Assembly (NCBI GenBank): GCA_964440655.1 | Contig: CAYTTA010000050.1 | Coordinates: forward strand, 1 to 19,106 | DNA: 19,106 nt | Reading direction: 5' to 3' | Origin: CAYTTA01 sp964440655 | GTDB taxonomy: Bacteria > Bacteroidota > Rhodothermia > Balneolales > Balneolaceae | Shown: piece by piece, positions 7,905 to 13,983 of the stretch | Layout: each line of letters starts with the position of its first letter | Position numbering within the stretch: the stretch's first letter is position 1 | The notes under the pieces: generated by a model | Told to the model about the DNA's origin: nothing | The model's input: only the letters and a program-made list of their open reading frames with translations | Databases searched by the model: none | Made by a program: the position numbers and the translations under genes

Positions 7905-7919
7905 TTAGATCAAGTCTAA
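7905..7919. promoter_or_regulatory. Candidate metal-repressor dyad TTAGATCAAGTCTAA upstream of the iron-binding lipoprotein gene
   Basis: The 15-bp sequence is a perfect TTAGA/TCTAA inverted repeat with a 5-nt centre. Its outer half-sites resemble those of DtxR/IdeR-type iron boxes (TTAG...CTAA), but the inner bases of that consensus are absent. It lies about 57 nt upstream of the lipoprotein start, where a promoter is expected, and on the far side is about 180 nt from the DUF3185 gene. Iron-dependent repression would suit the downstream gene. This is inference from position and half-site resemblance. Confidence 0.3.
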
Positions 7920-7987
7920 ATAAGATTTGATTCGCGCGCAAGAGGAAAGGAGGACTTTTTTGTTAACGGAAGCATCATCATCAAAAC

Positions 7988-8057
7988 GAAATCAGAAGCA
8001 GTAGCAGTGAAATGAGTAGCAGTAGCAGCGAAATCAGCAGCAGTAGCAGTGAAATCA
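7988..8057 (+). repeat. 21-bp minisatellite (three copies plus a partial), Ser-rich if translated
   Basis: Units start at 7988, 8009 and 8030, with a partial copy at 8051. Each begins GAAAT(C/G)AG and continues with AGC/AGT triplets (AGCAGTAGCAG). The 21-bp period is exactly seven codons. In one frame the array reads as repeats of Glu-Ile/Met plus five small, mostly Ser, residues. It occupies the leader between the divergent iron-binding lipoprotein gene and the DUF3185 gene. Slippage could change its copy number. Confidence 0.85.
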
Positions 8058-8104
8058 ACGCAAAACCAGAAATCATCAACCGAAATCAAATAAACTTAGA
8101 ATGA
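8012..8104 (+). CDS. Speculative 30-residue Ser-rich leader peptide overlapping the DUF3185 start
   Basis: An ATG inside the second minisatellite unit opens 30 codons that read Met plus Ser runs separated by Glu-Ile, then a Lys/Asn/Ile tail. The TGA stop at 8102-8104 overlaps the DUF3185 ATG at 8101 as ATGA, the layout of translationally coupled genes. There is no visible ribosome binding site, no recognisable family, and an in-frame stop lies not far upstream. The reading frame may simply be a by-product of the 21-bp period. I list it because the coupling geometry is precise. Confidence 0.15.
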   Translation: MSSSSSEISSSSSEINAKPEIINRNQINLE

Positions 8105-8295
8105 AAAAGGCGATCTCGGCAGCACTTCTTATCGGCGGACTGCTCTTGTTGTGGTTTGGCTTTCAGGAATCGCAGTCTATAGCATCGGAGGTTGAGGAAT
8201 TTGTAAGCGGGTCCCCTTCCGACCGGGCTCTCTGGATGATCATCGGCGGGGCGGTGGCAGCGGTAATCGGACTGGTCGGGCTGTTGCGGAAATAG
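8101..8295 (+). CDS. DUF3185 family small membrane protein
   Basis: The 64-residue protein has two membrane helices, about residues 4-22 and 43-62. They flank a short polar loop with the family pattern 'FGFQESQSIASEVEEFVSGSPSDRALWMIIGG'. The length and the 'GSP.D.A.W..IGG' signature match DUF3185, a family of small inner-membrane proteins of unknown role. No strong ribosome binding site is seen. It stands alone, after the minisatellite and before the second repeat array. Confidence 0.85.
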   Translation: MKKAISAALLIGGLLLLWFGFQESQSIASEVEEFVSGSPSDRALWMIIGGAVAAVIGLVGLLRK

Positions 8296-8316
8296 TCACC
8301 GCCCGCACTTTCGGGG

Positions 8317-8364
8317 TCTGGCAGATGGGGTTTCTTGCAGGTAGGTTTTCTGGCAGGTGGCGAG
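8317..8364 (+). repeat. Degenerate 16-bp tandem repeat, three copies
   Basis: TCTGGCAGATGGGGTT, TCTTGCAGGTAGGTTT and TCTGGCAGGTGGCGAG follow each other at 8317, 8333 and 8349. The third copy runs into the start of the palindromic array at 8361. It sits just after the DUF3185 stop. It has no coding frame or terminator shape. Confidence 0.5.
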
Positions 8365-8538
8365 TTATTCCAATACCCGGCATGTAACAAGAATAAAGAT
8401 CGATAGGTGCGGGACACAATGCATCACGGCTATCGCTTGTTATTCAATTTCCAGGCATGTAAAAGGAATAACGACCGATAGGCACGGAACATGATGGGTT
8501 ACAGACTATCGCTTGTTATTCCAATTCCCAGAATAAAA
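8361..8538 (-). repeat. Palindromic tandem repeat array 2, inverted relative to array 1, truncated by a scaffold gap
   Basis: Read on the minus strand this is the same family as 4592-4853: CGATAG(T)C..., then CCTATCGGTCGTTATTCC, a spacer, then GAATAACAAG. GTTATT cores fall at 8364, 8439 and 8515 on the plus strand, so the period is 75-76 bp. About 2.4 units are visible and they are more diverged than those of array 1. Arm pairs such as GTTATTC/GAATAAC with a 20-nt loop are preserved. The array is still in mid-repeat when the N run begins, so its real length is unknown. It lies between convergent genes (DUF3185 and DUF971) and holds no credible ORF. With the gap it accounts for most of the 360-nt stretch without a gene. 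Confidence 0.88.
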
Positions 8539-8638
8539 NNNNNNNNNNNNNNNNNNNNNNNNNNNNNNNNNNNNNNNNNNNNNNNNNNNNNNNNNNNNNN
8601 NNNNNNNNNNNNNNNNNNNNNNNNNNNNNNNNNNNNNN
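8539..8638. other. Assembly gap of 100 Ns
   Basis: Exactly 100 unknown bases, the conventional placeholder for a scaffold gap of unspecified length. The gap begins inside the repeat array, which is the likely reason the assembly broke. Adjacency of the sequence on either side therefore rests on scaffolding alone. Confidence 0.95.
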
Positions 8639-8655
8639 CTGCTGTCCCCCGCACG

Positions 8656-9024
8656 TTACTCCCCGTTTTTCTGAAAAGACTGTGGACAGAAGGCGCGGAG
8701 CAGCTCCCATTGATACATCCCTGCATTGTGTCCGTCATCCCAGGTGATCCTCAGGGCATGCTTCCCGATCGGTTCAAGTTTCGTGATCTCATAACGTCGG
8801 GGCGGATCCATGAAAAAGAACCCCATATCATATTTCCCCATCTCGCTATGGCCCCCGCGACAGGCCACACAGGGACAGTTTTTCCTCAGACCGAAGAGCG
8901 GGTAGACCGACCGGTGCCCGTCCGCCCACTGTACTTCCAGAACCTGGTCCTGGTTGCTTGCCTCAATGGAGAGAGGCTGATAAGGATCTCCAGCACTTTT
9001 TCCCGATATTTGATTCTCGGACAT
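8656..9024 (-). CDS. DUF971 (GBBH-like N-terminal fold) domain protein
   Basis: The 122-residue protein contains a DUF971 domain at about residues 15-115. It shows 'LEVQWADGHRSVYPLFGLRKNCPCVACRG' and then 'ITKLEPIGKHALRITWDDGHNAGMYQWELLR'. The paired 'W.DGH..' blocks and the CPCVAC cysteines are characteristic. The fold is shared with the N-terminal Zn-binding domain of gamma-butyrobetaine hydroxylase. Stand-alone versions are often found near Mrp/ApbC-type Fe-S scaffold genes, but no such gene is here. An AAAAGGA run precedes the ATG at 9024. It is transcribed divergently from the membrane-protein gene at 9090 and ends close to the scaffold gap. Confidence 0.88.
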   Translation of the reverse strand: MSENQISGKSAGDPYQPLSIEASNQDQVLEVQWADGHRSVYPLFGLRKNCPCVACRGGHSEMGKYDMGFFFMDPPRRYEITKLEPIGKHALRITWDDGHNAGMYQWELLRAFCPQSFQKNGE

Positions 9025-9089
9025 GGCTTCCTTTTAACTCCCTTTTTACTTCAACTTTTCCCCATGTGCCCTAAAGATACGAAATCCCT

Positions 9090-9842
9090 ATGTGGCTGAC
9101 TCTTCTGATTGCAGCGGCTCTCTCGCTCGCGGGAATCGTTGCCGGGTACCGTCCCTGGTTCCACCTGGATCAGATTAACGCCCGGCGGGTGCTGAACGGA
9201 CTTCTCATCGCCCTGCTTCTCTTCACTCTGTTGATGGTGGCCGGAGCGGCCGGCCTGCTTCCAGATCCAATTTCAGCCTGCATCATGGCTTCCCTCTATG
9301 CAGTTCTTTTCGGCTTTTTCACCGGCTACGGTGTGCGTATCCTGCGCCTACGGGACCGGGCTGGCCGGATCCTCTACATGGTCCGCTCCTTCTGGATCGA
9401 CCACGCACCGGGGCTGGCCGCCATCGTCCTTATCCTCTTCGGCCTCTACCGAACCTCCCTCCTGCTCGACCAGCCCGTCACGCCCATACGGCTCACATCG
9501 GGACTCTCCCTTATCGCAGTAGGCTTTTTCACCCTCACCCTCAAGGCGATCCCCGAGTTCCGGACCGGCGGGATCCTTTTCCTGGACCGGCTTACCCCCT
9601 GGAAAAAAATCATCAGCTGGAGGTGGGAATCCGAAGATGTGATCCGCATCGAATACATTCACAGGCCGGGTACTCCCGAGGAACAGATCCGGTTTCTTTT
9701 GACGTCCATTCCCCCGGATGAGAAAAAAAGGATCGAATCGGTTCTGAGATCGGAAATGGCGCGGTCTGATGAAGAGAGACAGAAGCTGCTGCGATCTGAT
9801 TCGCTGCCGGACGAAAGGTCCGGAAGCAATGGAGAAGCGTGA
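9090..9842 (+). CDS. Membrane protein of unknown function with cytoplasmic C-terminal domain
   Basis: The 250-residue protein has about five hydrophobic segments (roughly residues 2-20, 35-55, 62-82, 108-126 and 136-155). A soluble tail of about 90 residues follows and ends in a charged, Glu/Arg/Ser-rich helix. The tail contains 'GILFLDRLTPWKKIISWRWESEDVIRIEYIHR', which loosely resembles the DUF5673-type domain that follows membrane segments in some bacterial proteins. I am not confident of that assignment. No signal peptide cleavage site or catalytic motif is evident. The ATG is 65 nt from the divergent DUF971 gene, with no clear ribosome binding site. The 148-nt gap to the next gene suggests a separate transcript. 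Confidence 0.75.
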   Translation: MWLTLLIAAALSLAGIVAGYRPWFHLDQINARRVLNGLLIALLLFTLLMVAGAAGLLPDPISACIMASLYAVLFGFFTGYGVRILRLRDRAGRILYMVRSFWIDHAPGLAAIVLILFGLYRTSLLLDQPVTPIRLTSGLSLIAVGFFTLTLKAIPEFRTGGILFLDRLTPWKKIISWRWESEDVIRIEYIHRPGTPEEQIRFLLTSIPPDEKKRIESVLRSEMARSDEERQKLLRSDSLPDERSGSNGEA

Positions 9843-9990
9843 TCCCTCCCCAGCGACCCTTCAGTTTCTGCTATCAACCGTTCGGGATTAGCAGGGAAAC
9901 CGCTATATTGAATTCTTTTCCGGATTTCCGAGGGAACCCGGCGGAGAAAGAAATCTGTTCATCCCAAATAAACAACAAAAGGCCCCTGTT

Positions 9991-10425
9991 TTGACAAAGA
10001 TTAAAAACGGTGATACAGTAACGGTGCACTATACCGGATCACTCAAGGACGGTTCGGTATTTGACACCTCCCACAACAGAGAACCGCTCAAGTTCACGAT
10101 GGGAGCCGGTCAGCTTATTCCGGGCTTTGAGAAAGCCGTGGAAGGCATGGCCGAAGGCGATTCCACCAAAGTGACCATTCCGGCAGAAGAGGCCTACGGA
10201 CTCCATCGTGAGGATCTGGTGATCTCCGTTCCCGCCGACAACATGCCCGAAGGAATGTCGCCCGAAATCGGCATGCAGCTGCAGATGAATCAGCCAGACG
10301 GACAGGCTGTACCGGTGCGGATCACGGCGATTGACGAAGAGGAGATCACCCTGGACGCAAACCATCCGCTGGCGGGTGAGGATCTGGTCTTCGAGATCGA
10401 AGTGATCCAGATTGCCGCCGTCTGA
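9991..10425 (+). CDS. FKBP-type peptidyl-prolyl cis-trans isomerase, SlyD-like
   Basis: The 144-residue protein matches the SlyD type of FKBP. The N-terminal part reads 'GDTVTVHYTGSLKDGSVFDTS'. It is followed by 'FTMGAGQLIPGFEKAVEGMAEGDSTKVTIPAEEAYG'. An inserted flap (IF) domain occupies about residues 70-120 ('VPADNMPEGMSPEIGMQLQM'), and the fold closes with 'DANHPLAGEDLVFEIEV'. It should catalyse proline isomerisation and act as a folding chaperone in the cytoplasm, since there is no signal peptide. Unlike E. coli SlyD it has no His/Cys-rich metal-binding tail. The start is TTG at 9991, with AAAAGG about 10 nt upstream. The cupin-like gene begins 16 nt after its stop and is probably co-transcribed. 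Confidence 0.92.
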   Translation: MTKIKNGDTVTVHYTGSLKDGSVFDTSHNREPLKFTMGAGQLIPGFEKAVEGMAEGDSTKVTIPAEEAYGLHREDLVISVPADNMPEGMSPEIGMQLQMNQPDGQAVPVRITAIDEEEITLDANHPLAGEDLVFEIEVIQIAAV

Positions 10426-10441
10426 CCCGGAGAATCCCGCC

Positions 10442-10738
10442 ATGACCATCGATTACATAGCCGAAAAGCTTCAGAACTCCGACGATCCTGTCGCGAAAGC
10501 CCTCCATATCGGAGACAACTTCAAGGTTCTGATCTTCGGCTTCCGTAAGGGAATGGAGATCCAGGAGCATGAGGTTTATCACCCCACCAAGCTCCTGGTG
10601 ATGTCGGGAAAGATTCTCTACAAACAGGGAGAGAGCGAAAAAACGCTCACGACATTTCAGGAGATGGAGATCCCGCTACGGGAGCCCCATACCATTCAGG
10701 CGCTGGAAGAGAGTTTCGTCCTGCTGACCCAGGGATGA
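10442..10738 (+). CDS. Small cupin-like protein
   Basis: The 98-residue protein is a single small beta-barrel of cupin type: 'FKVLIFGFRKGMEIQEHEVYHPTKLLVMSGKILYKQG' and then 'TLTTFQEMEIPLREPHTIQALEESFVLLTQG'. The positions EHE/H and H in 'EPHTI' occupy the usual metal-ligand sites, but the set is not clearly complete, so metal binding is uncertain. The ATG at 10442 is preferred over an upstream in-frame ATG at 10412, which would overlap the isomerase gene. It lies 16 nt after that gene. A strong hairpin follows 4 nt after the stop. The substrate is unknown. Confidence 0.75.
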   Translation: MTIDYIAEKLQNSDDPVAKALHIGDNFKVLIFGFRKGMEIQEHEVYHPTKLLVMSGKILYKQGESEKTLTTFQEMEIPLREPHTIQALEESFVLLTQG

Positions 10739-10742
10739 TACA

Positions 10743-10776
10743 GGTGATGCGGTGGTCATGGAGCCGCCGCATCACC
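10743..10776 (+). terminator. Strong stem-loop after the FKBP-cupin operon
   Basis: GGTGATGCGGTGG (10743-10755) pairs with CCGCCGCATCACC (10764-10776). This gives a 13-bp stem, continuous with one G-U pair, and an 8-nt loop. It begins 4 nt after the cupin-like stop codon. There is no U tract, so it may mark a 3' end or protect the mRNA rather than act as a classic intrinsic terminator. Confidence 0.5.
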
Positions 10777-10956
10777 CAGCCCGCAATTTGCCTCCGCAAC
10801 CCGCAGGGTGCGTAGCCCGCGGCCTCAACTCGCAACCGCCGCATTACCCAACCCGCCGCCCGCAACCCCAACCCGCAAGAAACGAAACCGACAGTCTCTC
10901 GTAGCGGGCAGCCTCTTGAAGCGGGCTGTCTCTTGCGGATTATTTGCGGATTATTT
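10764..10956 (+). repeat. Mosaic of short degenerate direct repeats between convergent genes
   Basis: CCGCCGCAT(C/T)ACCCA plus (G/A)CCCGC occurs at 10764-10784 and again at 10836-10856, with two mismatches and a spacing of 72 bp. Between and after these, CCCGCAA-type words recur. Then two copies of CAG(T/C)CTCT..AGCGGG occur around 10891-10926, and TTATTTGCGGA/TTATTTACGG forms a tandem pair that includes the stop codon of the methyltransferase gene at 10951. The region looks slippage-generated. No ORF here is credible. Confidence 0.5.
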
Positions 10957-11586
10957 ACGGTAGGCCACCATCACCCCGTCGCGCACCGGTAGCAGAAGAT
11001 TCTCGAAATCGGCATCCTCCTGGATCATCCGGTTTGTGCGGTCAATGGCGATACTCTCCTTCTCGTCACCGGGCGCAATCACCTTGCCGCTCCAGAGAAC
11101 ATTATCCACCACCAGAACCCCGCCGGGGCGGATCAGCGGTTTGATCATGCGGACGTAATCGGGATAGGCATTTTTGTCCGCATCCAGAAAGACCAGATCA
11201 AACAGCCCCTCAAGCGTCAGGATCGTCTTTCGGGCAAACCCCATGATCTGCCGGATCTTCCGGTTGTAGGGCTCCATTTCGAAAAAGGGACGGGAGATGG
11301 AGGCATATAACTCATTGGCCTCCAGGGTGATGAGCTCCCCATCGTCCGGCAGGGCATCCGCCATGCTGATCGCGGAGTAGCCGGTAAAGGTCCCCACTTC
11401 CAGCACCCGACGATATCCGCCGATCCGGATCAGCAGCTGCAGGAGGCGCCCCACCTGGCGCCCGCTGATCATATCGATATATTCGAGGGATTGCCCGGAA
11501 GCCTCGACAAGTCTCTCAAGAACCGGAGGCTCCGGAGTGGTGTGCCGTTCTACATATGCCTCGAGGGCATCATCCAGAAACTTCAT
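10951..11586 (-). CDS. SAM-dependent O-methyltransferase (CCoAOMT family, TrmR-like)
   Basis: The 211-residue protein is a class I methyltransferase of the caffeoyl-CoA/catechol O-methyltransferase family. The SAM-binding motif reads 'VLEVGTFTGYSAISMADALP', followed by 'LITLEANELYA' and the acidic motif 'FDLVFLDADKNAYPDY'. Next comes the metal-site segment 'GGVLVVDNVLWSGKV'. Divalent metal ligands would be the Asp of FLDAD and the Asp-Asn pair. Bacterial members methylate small hydroxylated substrates or, as TrmR, a tRNA wobble uridine modification. The sequence alone does not decide between these. AGGATCAGGATC precedes the ATG. It follows atpC by 72 nt on the same strand and may be co-transcribed with atpDC. 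Confidence 0.88.
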   Translation of the reverse strand: MKFLDDALEAYVERHTTPEPPVLERLVEASGQSLEYIDMISGRQVGRLLQLLIRIGGYRRVLEVGTFTGYSAISMADALPDDGELITLEANELYASISRPFFEMEPYNRKIRQIMGFARKTILTLEGLFDLVFLDADKNAYPDYVRMIKPLIRPGGVLVVDNVLWSGKVIAPGDEKESIAIDRTNRMIQEDADFENLLLPVRDGVMVAYRK

Positions 11587-11658
11587 GATCCTGATCCTGC
11601 CGATGGGCCCCTCTTGCAGGCCCTCTTCCGGCTTGTCTTAACTGAAGGGTGCTCTCGC

Positions 11659-12063
11659 TCAGGCGTACTTCTGAATCAGCTTCAGGCGGTTTTCCGCGCG
11701 CTTGAGGGCCCGTTCCATCACGTCCCTCTTGCCTTTCTGCGCACGGAGCGCCTCCCAGGCGCGCGCCAGTGCCTGGCGCGCCCGCTCCTCATCGATATCG
11801 TTGATGCTCTCGGCCGCCTCGGCCATCACCGTCGCCTGGTTCTCCACCATCTCGACGAACCCGCCGCTCACTGCATAGTAGTGGAGCTGTCCGTCGGGGG
11901 TCTGGATCCGGAGCGAACCGATCTCCAGCGACGAGATGATCGGTGCGTGTCCGGCTTTCATCTCGAAACTCCCGTTCGCGCCGGGAACCTGAAGGCCGAC
12001 AACCTCGCCTTCAAAGAGCGTCCCGTCGGGAGTGAGAATACGTGTATTGAATGTTTTGGACAT
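11659..12063 (-). CDS. atpC: F1F0 ATP synthase epsilon subunit
   Basis: The 134-residue protein has the epsilon layout. The N-terminal beta-sandwich starts 'FNTRILTPDGTLFEGEVVGLQVPGANGSFEMKAGHAPIIS' with the conserved G.FG/GHAP-like loop, and the C-terminal helical hairpin is rich in Ala, Arg and Glu (ERARQALARAWEALRAQKGK). It is part of the rotor's central stalk and the C-terminal helices can inhibit ATP hydrolysis. It begins 32 nt after atpD on the same strand. The paired atpD-atpC arrangement apart from the other ATP synthase genes is usual in Bacteroidota and relatives. Confidence 0.96.
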   Translation of the reverse strand: MSKTFNTRILTPDGTLFEGEVVGLQVPGANGSFEMKAGHAPIISSLEIGSLRIQTPDGQLHYYAVSGGFVEMVENQATVMAEAAESINDIDEERARQALARAWEALRAQKGKRDVMERALKRAENRLKLIQKYA

Positions 12064-12095
12064 GATCGGAAATTAGCTGCTGAAGATTGGGCTCC

Positions 12096-13592
12096 TTAAG
12101 CGACTTCGGCCTCTGCTTCGGCGATCAGACGCTCCCCTTTCTCGACAGCCTGCTCGATTGTTCCGACCAGGTGGAATGCGTTCTCGGGGAGGTGATCCAG
12201 CTCACCGTCCAGAATCATGTTAAAGCCCTTGATCGTATCCTCGATCTTGACATACTCACCGGACTGGCCGGTAAACTGCTCGGCCACAAAGAAGGGCTGG
12301 CTCAGGAAGCGCTGAACCCGTCGGGCACGTGCTACAACCGTCTTGTCCTCGTCGGAAAGCTCGTCCATTCCGAGAATGGCGATAATATCCTGAAGCTCCT
12401 TGTACTTCTGCAGGATCTCCTTCACCCGCTGGGCGCACTGGTAGTGCTCCTCGCCGACCACTTTCGGATCGAGTACGCGGGAGGTGGAGTCGAGAGGGTC
12501 CACCGCAGGATAGATCCCGATCTGGGTCAGGGCCCGGCTCAGGGTCGTGGTGGCATCCAGGTGGGAGAAGGTGGTGGCCGGTGCCGGGTCGGTAAGGTCG
12601 TCCGCCGGTACGTAAATGGCCTGAATGGAGGTGATGGAACCGTTCTTCGTGGAGGTGATCCGCTCCTGCAGATCCCCCATCTCGGTGGCAAGCGTCGGCT
12701 GATACCCTACCGCGGAAGGCATCCGCCCGAGGAGGGCCGATACTTCCGATCCGGCCTGGGTGAATCGGAAAATGTTGTCGATAAAGAGGAGAATGTCCCG
12801 TGATACCTCATCGCGGAAATACTCGGCGATGGTCAGACCGGAGAGGGCAACCCGCATCCGTGCTCCGGGAGGCTCGTTCATCTGGCCGAAGACCAGTGTC
12901 GCCTGGGACTCCTTTAATTTATCATAATCAACCTGGGAGAGGTCCCACTCGCCCTTCTCCATCGATTCGAGGAACCCGTCCCCGTACTTGATCACCCCGG
13001 ACTCGAGGAACTCTCGCAGCAGGTCGTTCCCTTCCCGGGTCCGCTCACCCACCCCGGCAAAAACGGAAAGCCCCCCGTGCTGCTTGGCGATGTTGTTGAT
13101 CAGCTCCTGGATGAGAACCGTCTTGCCCACACCGGCACCTCCGAAAAGACCGATCTTCCCTCCCTTGGCGTAGGGACAGAGCAGGTCGATCACCTTGATT
13201 CCGGTCTCGAGCATCTCCTGGACAGTGGTCAGCTCCTCATAACCCGGAGCAGGTCGGTGGATGGAGTATTTGTTCTCTCCTTCCGGCTGCTTCATGCCGT
13301 CGATCGCCTCGCCCACCACGTTGAACAGTCTTCCGCGGATATCGTCGCCGACCGGCATGGAGATGGGAGCACCGGTATCGATCACGACATCCTTGCGAAC
13401 CAGTCCGTCCGTGGAGTCCATGGCGATGGTCCGTACACGATTCTCGCCTAGATGCTGGGCCACCTCCAGGTAGAGCCGGCTTCCATCCTCTTTCTCCACA
13501 TAGAGCGCGCTGAGTACTGCGGGAAGTTTTCCGTCATCAAAGTCTACGTCTACGACCGGACCGATTACTTGAGCTACTGTTCCTTTATTCAT
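12096..13592 (-). CDS. atpD: F1F0 ATP synthase catalytic beta subunit
   Basis: The 498-residue beta subunit has Walker A GGAGVGKT at 151-158, VGERTREG at 181-188, Walker B ILLFID at 267-272, and the adenine-pocket and DELSDED segments towards the C-terminus. It hydrolyses or makes ATP in the F1 head on the cytoplasmic side of the inner membrane. The protein is about 25-30 residues longer than the E. coli enzyme. The extra segment follows VGERTREGNDL at about 196-228 and includes 'KYGDGFLESMEKGEWDLSQV'. I associate this insertion with Bacteroidota and Rhodothermota. The ATG is at 13592, and atpC and an O-methyltransferase follow on the same strand. Confidence 0.98.
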   Translation of the reverse strand: MNKGTVAQVIGPVVDVDFDDGKLPAVLSALYVEKEDGSRLYLEVAQHLGENRVRTIAMDSTDGLVRKDVVIDTGAPISMPVGDDIRGRLFNVVGEAIDGMKQPEGENKYSIHRPAPGYEELTTVQEMLETGIKVIDLLCPYAKGGKIGLFGGAGVGKTVLIQELINNIAKQHGGLSVFAGVGERTREGNDLLREFLESGVIKYGDGFLESMEKGEWDLSQVDYDKLKESQATLVFGQMNEPPGARMRVALSGLTIAEYFRDEVSRDILLFIDNIFRFTQAGSEVSALLGRMPSAVGYQPTLATEMGDLQERITSTKNGSITSIQAIYVPADDLTDPAPATTFSHLDATTTLSRALTQIGIYPAVDPLDSTSRVLDPKVVGEEHYQCAQRVKEILQKYKELQDIIAILGMDELSDEDKTVVARARRVQRFLSQPFFVAEQFTGQSGEYVKIEDTIKGFNMILDGELDHLPENAFHLVGTIEQAVEKGERLIAEAEAEVA

Positions 13593-13983
13593 GCCTGGGT
13601 ATTTTCAAACAATGTGATAATAGTGGATGAAGTGGGCGTTGAAGGGCTCCGGAAGGAGTGTGTGCCGGCTCATTCAGCAAAGTGAGATGTCCGATGCCGA
13701 ATCCCACCTTCAGACAGATTCCAAATTTACCTCTTCACCCCTCAAAATGCAAAGGGTTTCGGCCACATGAAGGCCACATGAAGACCTCACAGAGCGTGCG
13801 TAACAGCTCAAGCCTATTAGCAAAAAGCAGGCGAAACCGCTATCTTTCCGTTTCGTGCTGCAGTGAGATGCAACTGTTCGAAGGTTGTTGTTATTTGGCA
13901 GTGTGGCGCATGATTTTCCGGGATTGATCCGTTAGACCCGTTGTTGAACTGCAACAGGAATATTTAAAAAAGGAACCGAACGT
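13593..13983. other. 391-nt divergent intergenic region between atpD and rsmB
   Basis: No convincing ORF or RNA gene is visible. A 90-codon plus-strand ORF at 13658-13927 has no family resemblance and an irregular composition. Points of note: TATTAT on the minus strand (plus 13617-13622), 25 nt before the atpD start, is a possible -10. An 11-bp direct duplication GGCCACATGAA occurs at 13761 and 13772. A small hairpin TGTTG/CAACA lies at 13942-13956. An AAAAAAGGAA run serves rsmB. ATTAGCA...GAAACCGCTAT(A/C)TT occurs here near 13820-13850 and again upstream of the FKBP gene near 9887-9917, so it may be a shared promoter element. Confidence 0.4.
13617..13622 (-). promoter_or_regulatory. Possible -10 element (TATTAT) for atpDC
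   Basis: TATTAT on the minus strand lies 25 nt upstream of the atpD ATG, which would give a leader of under 20 nt. No good -35 partner is seen at the standard distance, so the call rests on this single hexamer. Confidence 0.2.

Noticed and set aside
8491..9099. Plus-strand ORF running through the N gap
   Set aside because: It contains 34 unknown codons from the gap and is antisense to the DUF971 gene.
10647..10871. Minus-strand ORF with two 'GWVMRRL' repeats
   Set aside because: The repeated peptide comes from the duplicated 21-bp DNA word at 10764 and 10836. The ORF overlaps the cupin-like gene and a stem-loop.
13658..13927. Possible 89-residue protein in the atpD-rsmB intergenic region
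   Set aside because: It has no recognisable fold, a Cys/Ser/Arg-heavy irregular composition and no ribosome binding site. It overlaps the probable promoters of both flanking genes.
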